NCBI RefSeq assembly: GCF_023101765.2
Contig: NC_064236.1
Coordinates: forward strand, 17,510,993 to 17,574,992
Direction of reading: 5' to 3'
Origin: Spodoptera frugiperda
Taxonomy: Eukaryota; Arthropoda; Insecta; Lepidoptera; Noctuidae
DNA: 64,000 bases
Position 1 is the stretch's first letter. Each line of letters begins with the position of its first letter. Of the stretch, positions 1 through 10,574 are shown piece by piece. The notes under the pieces are model-generated. The model was not told where the DNA came from and searched no databases. It saw only the letters and a program-made list of their open reading frames with translations. The translations under genes and the position numbers were made by a program.

Positions 1-107
1 CATCGAAAAATTTAAGCAGTCGGGACCCATTCTAGAAAGCCAGCCGTATGTGCCCTCACTAAGTCTTCATATTTAGAATGGGTCCCGACTGCTTAAATTT
101 TTCGATG
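1..107. repeat. Perfect 34-bp inverted repeat (hairpin)
   Basis: Bases 1-34 are exactly the reverse complement of bases 74-107, with a 39-base spacer. The left arm begins at the window edge, so the true palindrome may be longer. The arms contain GCAGTCGGG, a word that recurs at about 153, 550 and 17306 next to other repeats, so this may be a foldback form of that repeat family. Absence of mismatches points to recent formation. Confidence 0.85.
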
Positions 108-230
108 AATTTCTTGTTTTAGGGTTTTTTTCATTTTAATATTATAAAGAAACGCAGTCGGGTTTTTTAGTTTTTTAAATTACCTTTTTTTATTTAATTT
201 TTTTTTTTAGTTTTATTATTTTTGTATTTT

Positions 231-452
231 GATATATCTAGTGTCACTCTCATAGTAATACGAATCAAACGACCCCTATCAAGCGGAAATCCATCGAGTC
301 GTTCAGGCTAGAGAGTGAGAAATATTCGAATTTGGCGCCAAAAATCCGCCATTTTGTTTTTTTATTATTTTGATATATCCAGTGTCACTCTCACAGTAAA
401 TACGAATCTAATCACCTCTCAAGTCAAAATCCATCAAGCCGTTTAGGCTGCA
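231..452. repeat. Two diverged direct copies of an ~85-bp unit
   Basis: GATATATC(T/C)AGTGTCACTCTCA begins at about 230 and again at about 371. Both copies continue through a similar stretch ending near 'gtcgttcaggctagagagtg' and 'gccgtttaggctgcagagcg'. The copies are offset by about 140 bp. No coding content. This is probably the internal part of a repeat whose right end is the CATA run and the GCGCAGTCGGGT motif at about 548. Confidence 0.6.
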
Positions 453-470
453 GAGCGTGCCAAACAATTA

Positions 471-522
471 TACATACATACATACATACATACATACATA
501 CATACATACATACATACATACA
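471..522. repeat. (CATA)n microsatellite
   Basis: About 50 bases of uninterrupted CATA tetranucleotide. It is followed by 'cgaaaaacataaccctcctt' and GCGCAGTCGGGTAAAAA up to about 560. The same block recurs at about 17288-17325 next to a SINE. Confidence 0.9.
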
Positions 523-610
523 CTCGAAAAACATAACCCTCCTTCTGGCGCAGTCGGGTAAAAAGGGCCAAATTAAAAGTACCTTTAACGAAAGAAGTGT
601 GTAAGAACCG

Positions 611-688
611 TGGCAAATGACGTTCCATTGTCTCTGCTTACCCCCATGGGAGACAGGCGTGAGGTTATGTATGTATGTATGTATGTAA
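611..688 (+). mobile_element. SINE 3' tail fragment
   Basis: The block 'ctctgcttacccccatggga' followed by a GGCGTGA-type stretch and TATG repeats matches in form the 3' end of the longer SINEs at 29161 and 52239. There is no tRNA-like head, so the copy is 5' truncated. Confidence 0.55.
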
Positions 689-918
689 TAATATGAAAAT
701 GCGACGTGGTCTACCACAATAACGTAGCTCCATACCTAGGTATATGAAGGGATCCGCAGAGAAAATGCAACTAGCCATGGACTTGTGAACTGCCAGCAGG
801 AGCGTCGACCTGGCAGTTTGAAGACTGTCTACAATTTATGAGAGGTAGCGGTTCAACACAGGTATGCTCTTTATTTTTATTATATAGGTAGGTAAGTTTT
901 GAACATTGATCATTCGTT

Positions 919-1183
919 TTTTATGATGGTAAGCTGATATGAAGCACCTGATGGTAAGCAATCGGCGCCGCCCATAGACACCCAAAGGCAGTCGTTACAA
1001 TGGCATCACGGTCTTTTGGAGATAGGAATTTGGGTATTTCAGGATTAGGGATTAATTGGGCCTCCGGTAACCTCACTCAGACAAAGAAACAACGCAAGCG
1101 TTGTTTTCGGTTTTCTGGGAGGCTGTGGTATCACTCCGGTTGAGCCGACCCATTCGTGCTGAAGCATGGCTCTCCCACACTTA
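919..1183 (-). repeat. Interspersed repeat, 'CAACGCAAGCGTTG' family
   Basis: Contains 'gatggtaagcaatcggcgcc', 'aacgcaagcgttgtttt', 'ctgtggtatcactccggt' and 'gaagcatggctctcccacac'. The reverse complement of the same series occurs at 31840-32165 and, shorter, at 16243-16440. No coding frame. I recognise it as a common lepidopteran repeat but cannot place its class. Further diverged pieces lie near 5153, 7483, 19725, 20757 and 37140. Confidence 0.6.
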
Positions 1184-1408
1184 ATGATGAATGAGATTGT
1201 CGAGAATGTGAATGTTCGATTTATAGTGCACCTATTACCTACTCCTTTGTAATTATAGGTACCCAAGGCTGCTATGGAGTACATCGGTGAAATAATACCG
1301 CTCATTGGAGGGCACACAATTAGGTACCTGATTTTATCGAATCATTATTATTGCTAGCTTGCTGCATAGCGCATAGCGACACATTAAAATCTGATCCGAC
1401 AAAATCTA

Positions 1409-1620
1409 CTACTACAAAGTCAAAATTATTTATTTCAATTAGACCAGGAAGGCACTTTTAAACGTCAAAGCAAATATAATAATATTAATAACGTCTGTCT
1501 GTCGGTCAGTCCTCTAGTGAAGCTATTTGCTCGTTCCAAAGTGTAGATTCCTATGGAGAAAAACGAGCAAGAAACTCCATAGGTAACTCCTTTTCAATCA
1601 GATTCACAATACAATTCTTG
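1409..1620 (-). mobile_element. LINE 3'-end-like repeat
   Basis: Read on the minus strand it contains a GCTCGTTTTTCTCC block and ends AATTGAAATAAATAATTTTGACTTTG. The same order recurs on the plus strand at 60991-61143. The 'gactttgac' tail style is typical of 3' ends of some insect LINEs. Family not resolved. Confidence 0.45.
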
Positions 1621-2299
1621 GTCACATTGTTTCGATTGCTTCAACTATGTGAGAACAATATAAAACTAATATTCAGTCAAAGTGATAGAAAAAAAATAAC
1701 CCTGAGGACAACAAACTCAATACAGTCTGGAGCTGACCAGTCCCAGTTGGCAGCGCCCGTTCACGGACATGACACGTACACCAAGAAAGCTACTGCTTAC
1801 TTACAGCGCCTAACGTCTAACGATGAGCAACAAATGTTGTTCTTGAGACGCGCTCTGAATAAAAGTACAGGGAAGTTAAATATGTATTTTTAATTGTAAT
1901 TCATTTTTATCATGTATGTTGGTTGGTAACACATAAAATAAGTGATATTTTTACATCTGTAAAATATAAGAGTACCTAAGTATCAAACTCAAGGGGTATA
2001 ACAAAGCTTTATGCTTTTATAAGTTTTCCTAAAAGGCTATCATTTTCGATTTCATTTAAAACACGTTAATAGGTTTTTAAGAAGTCAAAACCAAGACGGT
2101 TTGAGATTTTACTATTGTGTTAATGGAGTGGTTTACCTGGAGATACCGAAAATACTTATTTAAACACGAACTATTTCTCTGAAATATAATTTATTTGTAA
2201 CTTGAATATTTGAAAGCTTTGCGAAATACCTATATTAACTTCGTAATCCTAATAAAATACCAAATAGGTAAATGTTTATCCACATCAAAGCTTGAGTTA

Positions 2300-2569
2300 C
2301 AGCTGCTCAGTCGGACAGCGCGGCTTGTAGAAGCAGCCGGCTGTGACAGACAGCCGTCCCGGGCCCGTGCACAGCTCCTGCCCGTCAGGCGATCAGCTGA
2401 TCGCGTACAAAATTTGAACGTAGTCAGTGGTATTGGCAAAATATTCGCGTCGTACGAATTTCGGTGGCGCGCGCGTTACATTTTTCCGTATTATTTTTAG
2501 ATAGGCGGCGGGCGGGCGTCGTCGCGCGCACACGGCAAGTCGCGCGCGGGCCGAGAGGACTGGAGCCCT
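2300..2569 (+). promoter_or_regulatory. GC/CpG-rich island, putative promoter and 5' UTR
   Basis: This stretch stands out from its AT-rich surroundings by runs of CpG-rich sequence, for example GGCGCGCGCG at about 2465 and GGCGGCGGGCGGGCGTCGTCG from 2504. An arthropod initiator-like TCAGT lies at 2424-2428. There is no TATA box at the usual distance. The reading frame of the exon below is open back to 2501, directly after an acceptor-like TATTTTTAG, so the 2501-2569 part could be coding in an internal exon instead. Confidence 0.3.
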
Positions 2570-2685
2570 ATGGAGCCCCCGTCGTTCCCTGCCAGCGGGC
2601 TGTTCACCGTCAGGGCGGCACCCGGGAGCGACGCGACCCTCGTCCTGCCTGTTCCCACCGGCACACCACCGTTCAACTACCAATG
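2570..2685 (+). CDS. Candidate 5' coding exon, Ig-like start (partial)
   Basis: ATG at 2570 opens 38 codons plus two bases, ending at a strong donor (CAATG|GTACGT, GT at 2686). The peptide starts MEPPSFPASGLFTV and ends GTPPFNYQ, with a Trp completed across the splice if the next exon starts with G. The pattern 'alternating hydrophobic strand, GxPPFxYQW' resembles the B-C strand region of immunoglobulin-like domains, although the usual Cys of strand B is replaced by Pro. There is no signal peptide in the visible part. G+C is far above the flanks, as expected for a lepidopteran coding exon. I cannot name the gene, and no next exon was identified. It could be an internal exon beginning at 2501. 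Inference: a first exon of a multi-exon gene running rightwards. Confidence 0.4.
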
Positions 2686-3985
2686 GTACGTTTTTCGCAT
2701 ACTTTCGGTCCAGACGGACACAGATTTAGGTTATAATTTAGTCCTGTACTACGATCACAATAGATCGGGCAGTGTTCGGCGCGATAGCATATAGGTTAGG
2801 TGAGACGGAGCTGCGCCCGCGCTGTGCTGCCGCGCCGGCAAGCGTTGTTTGTTTTTCGTGTGTCGATTATAAATACAACACCAGGAAGCTAGCTCAGACA
2901 CTTGACACTTCGCCGCTTACTGTTATTATAATTTGGGGCATTTCGTAATAGAAAAATGTCTAGTACACTGTATGAACGAGGAGTTATTAAAAATAAAAAC
3001 GGGATGCAGAGCTTCCCGTTGCTGCGAGGTGAAAAGGAATGTTTGTGCTTTATAATATATTTAACATTTTTAATGCAGCTATTAAATTTTTGTTTAACGT
3101 CGATGTTTTTTTGGTTGGCAATGTGAGTTCGCTATCGATCGATACATAGACATGTTGTAGGAGTCCATGCGGCGTGTCCGTGTGTATGTCTACATGTGTT
3201 TGTGTATGTATGTATACTACATGAGTACATGTGGTGTATGACTTGTGAGTAATCCCGTCGTTTGCCAAGCATTACTGGAGCTAAATACTTTCTCGCTTTC
3301 TCGAATATCGTGGTCAATCATAATTTGTAGTCATGGCTAATATTTGAGTTCAGATTTAGAGCAAACACTTGCAGGCCTCATTAATACTTCAATGTAAACA
3401 GAATATTGTGCAGATGGTCGCCATTTCTGAAAGCTATTTGCTGCTAGTGTTCTACTACTGTGTTGCTTGTACGAGCGATAGTCCATCAAGCAAATATTTT
3501 TAACACATTTTCAATTGTATTTTAAGCGCGATAAAGTTAAAAGTCAATTAAAGAATTTTGACAGATTAAAGAAGCTTTATTATATATTATGCGAAATGTC
3601 AGCAACTTAGTTTTTCACACATGCAAACATATAGAGATGAGAGTTCAAGAAGTTACAACGTCTCTTGACTGAAAGGACTTTTGTCAAGTGTAACTTTGCT
3701 TGACGAGTTTTGGATATTCAAATATGAGGGGAACTGAGTACTAGTTGTCAGAGTCTAAGAGAGGAACCTTTACTTTCATCAAACAACTAAACTTAAATCA
3801 TATAAAATTTATAAAATATCCTCCTGTTTCGTGTCTTGTAGGAGTAGTGAGTAGCAAACTGCATTATTAACGGTGTCAGTTGTAGTCAGCAAGAGTCTGA
3901 CACTGTCTCCCTCACGCCTCATACAGGGCTAAGATAAGATATAACTTCATAAATAAAATTATGTTCTACCTACTTGTTTAACAGC
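2686..3985. other. AT-rich, intron-like; nothing recognised
   Basis: No coding pattern. A TGTG/TATG-rich patch lies at about 3176-3240. If the exon above is real, this is the start of its first intron. Confidence 0.4.
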
Positions 3986-4072
3986 CTACTGTAGGCTGCG
4001 CGACGAAGCCGCGTCTGCGCACGTTGCTCATGATTGAGAATCCCTCTGTGACTCGAAATTAGTAGAGCTTAT
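3986..4072 (+). repeat. MITE-like remnant, half-hairpin form
   Basis: The order 'gtaggctgcgcgac', 'ccgcgtctgcgcac', 'tcatgattgagaatccctc' and 'tagtagagctt' matches the reverse complement of the hairpin element at 62996-63100. Here the palindromic arm is degraded. Confidence 0.5.
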
Positions 4073-5152
4073 ATCAATATACATACAATATGAGTAAACC
4101 GTTATTTTTAACTGACTATAATTCTTCGGTGTTTTATTTGTTAATAATGTAAACAATTATTAACAATCAAAATTGACTTCAGAAAAAAAGTACATGAAGA
4201 CTTTCTCAATTCAAAACTTGTAATTAATTGTCGTACCTCTTGATGCAACACACCCCGAGAAGCTCTTCAGTTAATTAATTCTTCAAATTTTCAGTGCACC
4301 GACACGCGTTCATATATTATAATACAAGTAAATAGCATGTAGTTAGCCATTGAATTCGGGGCGCTCCTTGCATGGGCATGCGAAGGATTCGCTGCATGTT
4401 CCTATATGCACTGCCTGGGAATGAAGGGTGAATCTCTACGTATACCTAACTTTGGCTCTTGGATGTATTCCCATACATGTATACAAACTATACAATAATT
4501 TAACTGTAATGTTGCCAATCGATCACCCGAGCAATTTGTAATAAGCGTCCTGGTAAAGCATCAAGATTTTGATTTAGACCTGCCGTGACGTCTGTGGACG
4601 TTGAGCGGGCTCCATTCAGTAGTGAGTTTTGCTCTCCGCTCATCTGACATGCGGCGGGTCCAAATCAAGCAACAAGATGCAAATGTGAAAACTGTATTGC
4701 TATTTTTAATAAAAAATATTCATTTCATGTCATTCAAAATATGTCAGTATTTGTTACGGCTGAGCAAATTAGCAAACAGTTAAAAATTCAAGTTTCATTT
4801 AAAAAGTAGTAAAACTCATAACCACTAAATGTACGAGACAGTGGTTCCCAAAAGGCAAAACTAATATACGCTCAAAACCCCAAAAACCACAAAATACACA
4901 TTTTTTTCAACCGAATGAAAATCTAAATGAAAATATGAGAAACTAAAAATGTAATATTGCATGGTATAGCTACAAGAACGGCTGGATGTGTTTATTTAGA
5001 TATGGACAAAGTATCATCTCGTGTATCTGACCATCATGTACTAAAATACAGGGACAGATTTATGTAGAGAGTTTTTGTCCAACATATAAAAGGCCATTTA
5101 AAAGTCTACTCCCAGAAGAAAAATCCTGCAAGTCAAAATCGTACTCCTTTTT
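4073..5152. other. AT-rich; nothing recognised
   Basis: No long frame, repeat match or structural motif that I could support. Confidence 0.3.
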
Positions 5153-5275
5153 AAAAGGCAGACGACGCACCTGTGACACCTCTGGTGTTGCCGATGTACA
5201 TTGGCGGCACTGATCGCTTCCATCGCTTATCATCAGTCGTGTGCTCGTTTGCCCCCTCCGCTATTAAGAAATAAA
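5153..5275 (+). repeat. Diverged 'CAACGCAAGCGTTG' family fragment
   Basis: 'cctctggtgttgccgatgta', 'attggcggcactgatcgctt' and 'cgtgtgctcgtttg' followed by an A-rich tail parallel the right half of the copy at 31840-32165. Confidence 0.4.
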
Positions 5276-5464
5276 TAAAAACCGTATATCAGTAATTCCT
5301 TGACACACCTGCTAATTATTTTATACCTTGTATTGGATAACATTAGGTACAGTTTTCATCAACAGATAGCTGATTTCCTCTGGTGAACAAAGCCCCCCAT
5401 TTAAAAGGTAGTCAGGACATTTGCGATACCGTCTTCACTTTGTCAGTTTCTCTAGAGGCGTTTG

Positions 5465-5595
5465 TTAGGACATCGGGAATTTAAAGAATGCAATAATCAG
5501 TTTTAAAACACTAGTTTAAAAAATATCTTTTAGGACATCCGAGGTTAAAAAAAGCATTGATCAGTTTTTAGACTCTAATTAAAAAATAGACTTTA
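5465..5595. repeat. Tandem duplication, ~65-bp period
   Basis: TTAGGACATC at 5465 and again at 5530. Each is followed by a purine-rich stretch, 'tgatcagtttt'/'taatcagtttt' and an A-rich end. The copies have diverged noticeably. Confidence 0.55.
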
Positions 5596-5600
5596 ACCTA

Positions 5601-6220
5601 CAAAATCGCAGTTCATCCCTGCACACAAGTATGTGAAACGTCCATTATAAGCTAGAGTAACACAGGCGGAGTTAGTCCAGAGTTTGGTCGAGAACACAGC
5701 TATTGTTGAGACGGGAATGTCCAACTATCGTTTGTTTTCACCTAATAATTGTACGATGTTCGCAGCATTGCAATGTCAGTTGTATGTTACATACAATAGG
5801 TGCACGTATGCACACAGTTTGGTGCAACTAACACTAACTTTGAGTGGCTAACTAGTTGTATCATTTCATTATGAGAGTCAGTCTAGTTGTCGTTAGTCTG
5901 TTTGACCACAGATTCGAACACAGGATTGTGGTATGTGGTGTGGAAGTTCGGCATTAGAAATAATAATTGGGTTTGTTCAGAATTTGGATGCGTTTTTTAA
6001 TCATATACGAGTACTTGTTAAATTCTTTAATTTGTGTTAAATGTTTTGTAATAAGAATACTTTTGTGGGATATTGAGAAAAGAAAAATTTTTTCATGTTA
6101 CGAATATAATAAATATAATATTATTATGTGGTTCCGGCACAAGATTAAGATATTCAGAGTTAGTTTCGGACTAGTTTGTGAGAAATACGTACCTACTATC
6201 ATAATAGTGATCTATCAACG
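5601..6220. other. AT-rich; nothing recognised
   Basis: An open frame starting at 5967 is AT-driven and lacks any domain signal. Confidence 0.3.
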
Positions 6221-6445
6221 CATAGCTCAAACTTTGTACGGATCGGGCTAAAATTCAACATGCAGGTAGATTACGACGTAGTCATCCGCTAAGAAAGGAT
6301 TTTAATCAATTCTACCCCCAAGGGTATCAAATAGGGAATGAAAGTTTGACAATTTTAAACCGATCAGGTTGAAACTTTGCACGCCTAAAGCTACTATGAC
6401 ATAGACATACGCTAAGAAAGGATTTTGATAAACTATAGCCGCATG
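6221..6445. repeat. Interspersed repeat with CGCTAAGAAAGGATTTT
   Basis: The 17-base word lies at 6287-6303 and again at 6410-6426. Between them are 'ctacccccaagggtatcaaa' and 'ggttgaaactttgcacgc'. This style of sequence is a frequent lepidopteran non-coding repeat. Class not determined. Confidence 0.5.
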
Positions 6446-6675
6446 CTAAGCTAGTACGAGTATAATCTCCAATTACTACTAATTAGTATATATAGTAATA
6501 TTAATTTAGTAATTCTACTCTTATTGAAGCGTGATTGGCAAATATTATGTTACTTGATGTGGTCAAGGAGTTAACATATAGTTACATATACTTACCCACA
6601 TTCAACAATGTATTCTGTGGGCATACACCGTTATAATTACGTTAATTATTATGTTATCGGCTTACAAACGTAACT

Positions 6676-6787
6676 GTTTGACGAGGAACTCGACTAGTTT
6701 TAAGTCATGCTAGAATGCAGTCGCGCAATGCTACTCATGGATATGAGCCTCTAGCATGCTTGAAGCTAGTCGAGTTCCTCGTCAAAC
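6676..6787. repeat. Hairpin MITE, ~38-bp arms
   Basis: Left arm 6676-6713 begins GTTTGACGAGGAACTCGAC. Right arm 6751-6787 ends GTCGAGTTCCTCGTCAAAC. The outer 19 bases pair perfectly; the inner part has a few mismatches and small gaps. Loop about 37 bases. A partial terminus-like word (CGAGTTTCTCGTCAAA) recurs at about 32653. Confidence 0.75.
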
Positions 6788-6802
6788 GTACTTTTTGGAC
6801 GC

Positions 6803-6880
6803 CTGGTATATCCAGGCTCACCCCTATTACATAGGACTCATAATATAACTAGTTAAAAGTTGAAGTTACATTGTATAATC
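6803..6880 (+). mobile_element. Degenerate SINE tail
   Basis: 'ggctcacccctattacatag' followed by 'gactcataatataactagtt' is a decayed version of the SINE tail (GGCTCACCACCTATTACA...) seen intact at 29345 and 50006. Confidence 0.5.
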
Positions 6881-6889
6881 GCTTCTGAA

Positions 6890-7482
6890 GGATATAAATG
6901 TTCAAAAACCTGTATTTCACAGTTTAATGGCTTTAATAACATCTTCAAGGTTGTACTTTTATTTTATTTGGGAAACAAACAGATATTATATAACAACTAA
7001 TTACAATCACATAACCAACACTTAATCCAATACAGTTTCCACACTTAAACTATACATTGTTACGTATAAGTTGTATACTCTCTCGTTAGTAGCTATTCCT
7101 AGCGTCCGATACGAGGTATTTAAAGTGTTGCACTGACGGGGAATCCCGAATGAATAATCTTCATATGTTTGTTCTTAATTTGTTTTGAAGACTGGAACGC
7201 CGCCTGGTGCAACAGGCTTGGTGCAATTTATAATTAAAATATAATCATCATCACACTTCCTTGAGACTGATTGGTGGTTTCAAACTAATATTTTTATATT
7301 ATTATTCCACATTGTTTTAGATACGAGGGCATTGTTTTAGTGTGATCAAAAGACTCTAAATTAATATAGATGATAAAAAAGGTCCAGATTTCCTTACAAT
7401 GTTTAACTTCGCCAAAATATGAGAGAAATAAACTAAGAAAGTAGACTGAACTTGGAAGAAGTAAGGAATCACCAAAGGAGTT
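6890..7482. other. AT-rich; nothing recognised
   Basis: No coding or repeat signal that I could support. Confidence 0.3.
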
Positions 7483-7615
7483 ACATATGCGTAACCGGCC
7501 TTTTGTGGGTTAAGAATTTAAAGATTGTTAAGGACTCGGCGATTGAGCAGATTGGGGAGGAGAGTAATTGAGCCGGTAAACTAACTCACACAACGAAACA
7601 CAACGCAAATGTAAT
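7483..7615 (-). repeat. Diverged 'CAACGCAAGCGTTG' family fragment
   Basis: Shares 'gtaactccttt/ggttaagaatttaaag', 'gattggggaggagag' and 'cacaacgaaacacaacgcaa' with the reverse complement of the copy at 31840-32165. Both ends are eroded. Confidence 0.45.
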
Positions 7616-9494
7616 TATGTTTATGAAAAGCAAACAGTTGAACATTAATTTGCAATCAGTTTTGAAAACATGACCGTTCCGTACTAAAATATTGTTTGCC
7701 TACTCAGTTAAAATAATTAAAATATTGAATCAATTTACTGAATGTAACTGGGTTTACAAATAGGTAAATTAAATGCAATTATATTGAAAACGCACCGTTT
7801 TCCTCATATTTTACCAATATGTACTGCACAAAGCTTGTCTTGTAAACATTTGAGCTAAGATCGTAACAAAGATAATATGATTTAAAATGAATTTCTATTT
7901 GCAACACTTATTCATTTTTTATTTTCATTTCATGTATGTAAACACATACATAGTGAGCGTTAACGGACCGATGGGTGGATGGTGGTGGATGAATACGAAC
8001 TATTATCATTATTTGGAAATCGCACCTCAGGCCGTGGCTCTGTCTACTTACTTAACGTTTCTACACAAACATGATTCAGTACATCTAACTAAAACTTTCG
8101 TATTTACTAAAATAATGTCCAGTATAGAGTTTTAAAAGTTTCTTACAAAATTACATAAGTAAAGCCATGGAATAGCTATGTATGTGCACTCCCTCCGTCC
8201 CATCAGGTACTCTGAAACTGCAGAAATAGTAATAGTAATAGTCTGGTTAGTAATTTAAACGATAATTGCTATTCAATGACAAAGTTGTTAACTTTAACTC
8301 ATTTGTAAAGAAGTTTTGATATTGATCGCCAATTAAAATCCATTCGCGATCTATAAAAGTACTTGAGAACAATTAACGTAAAAGTTTTTGTGCGATAGCG
8401 ATGGGGCGGTCAAACGGGTGCATGGCAAAGTTTTCCTATAGTTTTCACTTCGGTATTGTGCATTTAATAGCAGGTTTATTAATAATATGTTACAAGTAAG
8501 TGGCTGATAAATATTCTTTGAAAGTTTTCATAGTATATTAATTAAAATACTATAGGTATACATCGAGTGTCAGCGAAATGTTGCATTCTGAGGATTTAAC
8601 ATGGAGTAACTGCTTTTTTCTGAAAGTAATTACGACATGGTCTGACTATTTACAGATTTTAAGTGCGTTAATATTAACACGCATTAGAAATTCGGGAGAG
8701 TATATTCACCGAACCACAGATATAGACAAAATCGAACTATTAAACTTAACAACTCATTTCAAAACTTCACCCCACCTTCTCGCAAACACATTGCTAATCA
8801 CTCTCCCCACCACTGTCACAGCCACCAACGCAGTCGACACAGTCTAAAAGAAAACAAACTAGATTAATTAAGCCAAGCAGGAAAGCAATCCCCAGCTCAT
8901 TATAATTAACTTACAAGCCACTTTGTTTACATTTTATGTAGTTTGATCCGTATCATAAACAGGCTTGCAATATACTCCCAAAGGGAACTGGTAGACACGA
9001 CAAAGAGTCTTTCTAGGAAATAAGACTATGATTTTAATTATGAGATTGCTCGGATCGAAGCCTGAAGTCCTCCGCCCTTGCAAGGGAACCTATTTACTTA
9101 TTTCTTAGAACATTGTGTGTTGCAATATTTCCTTAAAGCTGCTTCAGTCTCCGTGGGCTCAAGTTTCCGTCCAATACTCAAGTTTTCTATTTCTTAGTTA
9201 GGTTGCCGTCGTTAGTGTACTGTGAATAAATATTATTGGCGCATGATGAGTGTTCTGTGAATTGAGTAATGAGTTGTTAGAAAAATGTATTTATTAAAGA
9301 CTAGTTTTTTATAAAAGGTCTGATAGGTAGCGGTGCAATGCCCGCTAAGTACTGCAGTGATTGATAATTATGGAATATATGTATTTGTGTTATAACATAG
9401 GTAATATAGGTATGTTAGCAAAACTTTTCAATGCATTGTTTATATTAAACTTATATTTTTCTTTCGTACTCTGTAGTCAGACTACAAACAAATT
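7616..9494. other. AT-rich; nothing recognised
   Basis: Short chance frames only (for example at 7887 and 8578); none shows a domain or codon pattern. Confidence 0.3.
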
Positions 9495-9602
9495 ACATTT
9501 CATTTTTGCCACAATATGTCCACTGCTAAACATTGGCTCCCACAACAACTTCTAGATAAGCCTATTAGAAGCGACCAACGACTCCCAGAGACATTCATAA
9601 CG
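9495..9602 (+). repeat. Diverged LINE-derived repeat, 'GTCCACTGCT' type
   Basis: 'atatgtccactgctaaacat' and 'ggctcccacaac' resemble the frequent lepidopteran block 'gtccactgctgaacataggc'. A clearer copy lies at 22424. Confidence 0.35.
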
Positions 9603-10234
9603 CTATTTGTCTTCCCTATGTCTAAATTAATAATTATACATATACACAAATGTTAACATAATAATACAACACATAAACATCTCCCCTCATTCGCTAATGA
9701 CCGAAGATTGCAATCTGGAACTGCTTTCAAATCGATTGTCTGTCGGGACTCAAGGCAGGCATCAACAAACTATCAGACTGTGTTTGGCAGATTATTTCGC
9801 ACATGGCACGGAGCACAAAGACAGAGGTCGCCACTGTATTGTGACAATCTGATACGATCCATCAGAGGTCAGGTGCAGAGCTCAAGGTAATTCGCCTTCG
9901 GAGATACGTTAGTGTCGGTACCACCGAATTGCGATTCTGATCTGTTTGGTGCTGCTTAACAGTATTACATTATTAAAAGTGATTTCAAAAGACTGCATTA
10001 CTAATAAGATATTTTCGTTATTAATTTCGAATACCTAGTAATTTAATATAACTTAGTTTTGGTATTTAAAATAATTTAATTTAATTTGTATTTCTTTTTT
10101 ATTAAAACTTAACATACATAATATAGACTAAATAATAATAAGATACTATGGCTAAAATGTTTCCAGCTTAAAAATAAATTATAAACAAACAATAAAATCT
10201 CTCCTTTAGGCGTCGAAGTACTCATCACTGTTGT
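9603..10234. other. Non-repeat block with possible splice donor, then AT-rich
   Basis: From about 9700 to 9892 the sequence is more balanced in composition than its flanks. It ends at a donor-like CTCAAG|GTAATT, but the only open frame stops right there (AGG TAA). It may be an exon of a non-coding transcript or a decayed repeat. 9900-10234 is AT-rich with nothing recognised. Confidence 0.15.
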
Positions 10235-10246
10235 ATGTTAGTATGT

Positions 10247-10413
10247 TGGTGCGGAGCGAGAGGGACTGGGATGCCGTCTCCTCCTTCTGCGAAGCAGTCA
10301 TGCTAGCCAAGGAGGAGGCGGGGCGCGTGAGAGAACAAACCTCCTCACGCCCCAGCCGTCGCGAGAGACAGTCCGGGCGTCGGGGATCGCGAGACGATCT
10401 CCGGCCACCGTAA
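10247..10413 (+). pseudogene. C-terminal fragment of LINE polymerase ORF (copy A)
   Basis: In-frame remnant reading WDAVSSFCEAVMLAKEEA then an Arg/Ser-rich stretch, ending RDDLRPP and a stop at 10411-10413. The same C-terminus is present in copy B (10877-11095) and at 56154-56611, which shows it is the genuine end of the ORF. It is 5' truncated by the insertion itself, so it lacks endonuclease, reverse transcriptase and the zinc finger. Confidence 0.75.
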
Positions 10414-10574
10414 GTGCGGGCCTGCGGACGGCGAGCAAGGGTAGCTCACCGCCCGAACAGAACCAGACCCGTGCGTGCGGCGCGTCGCGTTCCGCGCGCG
10501 CCTCAAAGAGCCATCAGACCACCACAGATGGGGCCCAGCAGGGCTGATGCCTGATCCGGAGCTGCGGACTACCT

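Noticed and set aside
1618..1893. 91-codon plus-strand frame with a fairly balanced middle part
   Set aside because: It overlaps the LINE-end-like repeat, has AT-driven ends, no splice sites in register and no recognised domain. I could not support it as a gene.
8571..8847. 89-codon plus-strand frame
   Set aside because: No recognisable motif or signal peptide, no splice context, ordinary AT-rich composition; length is within chance for this DNA.
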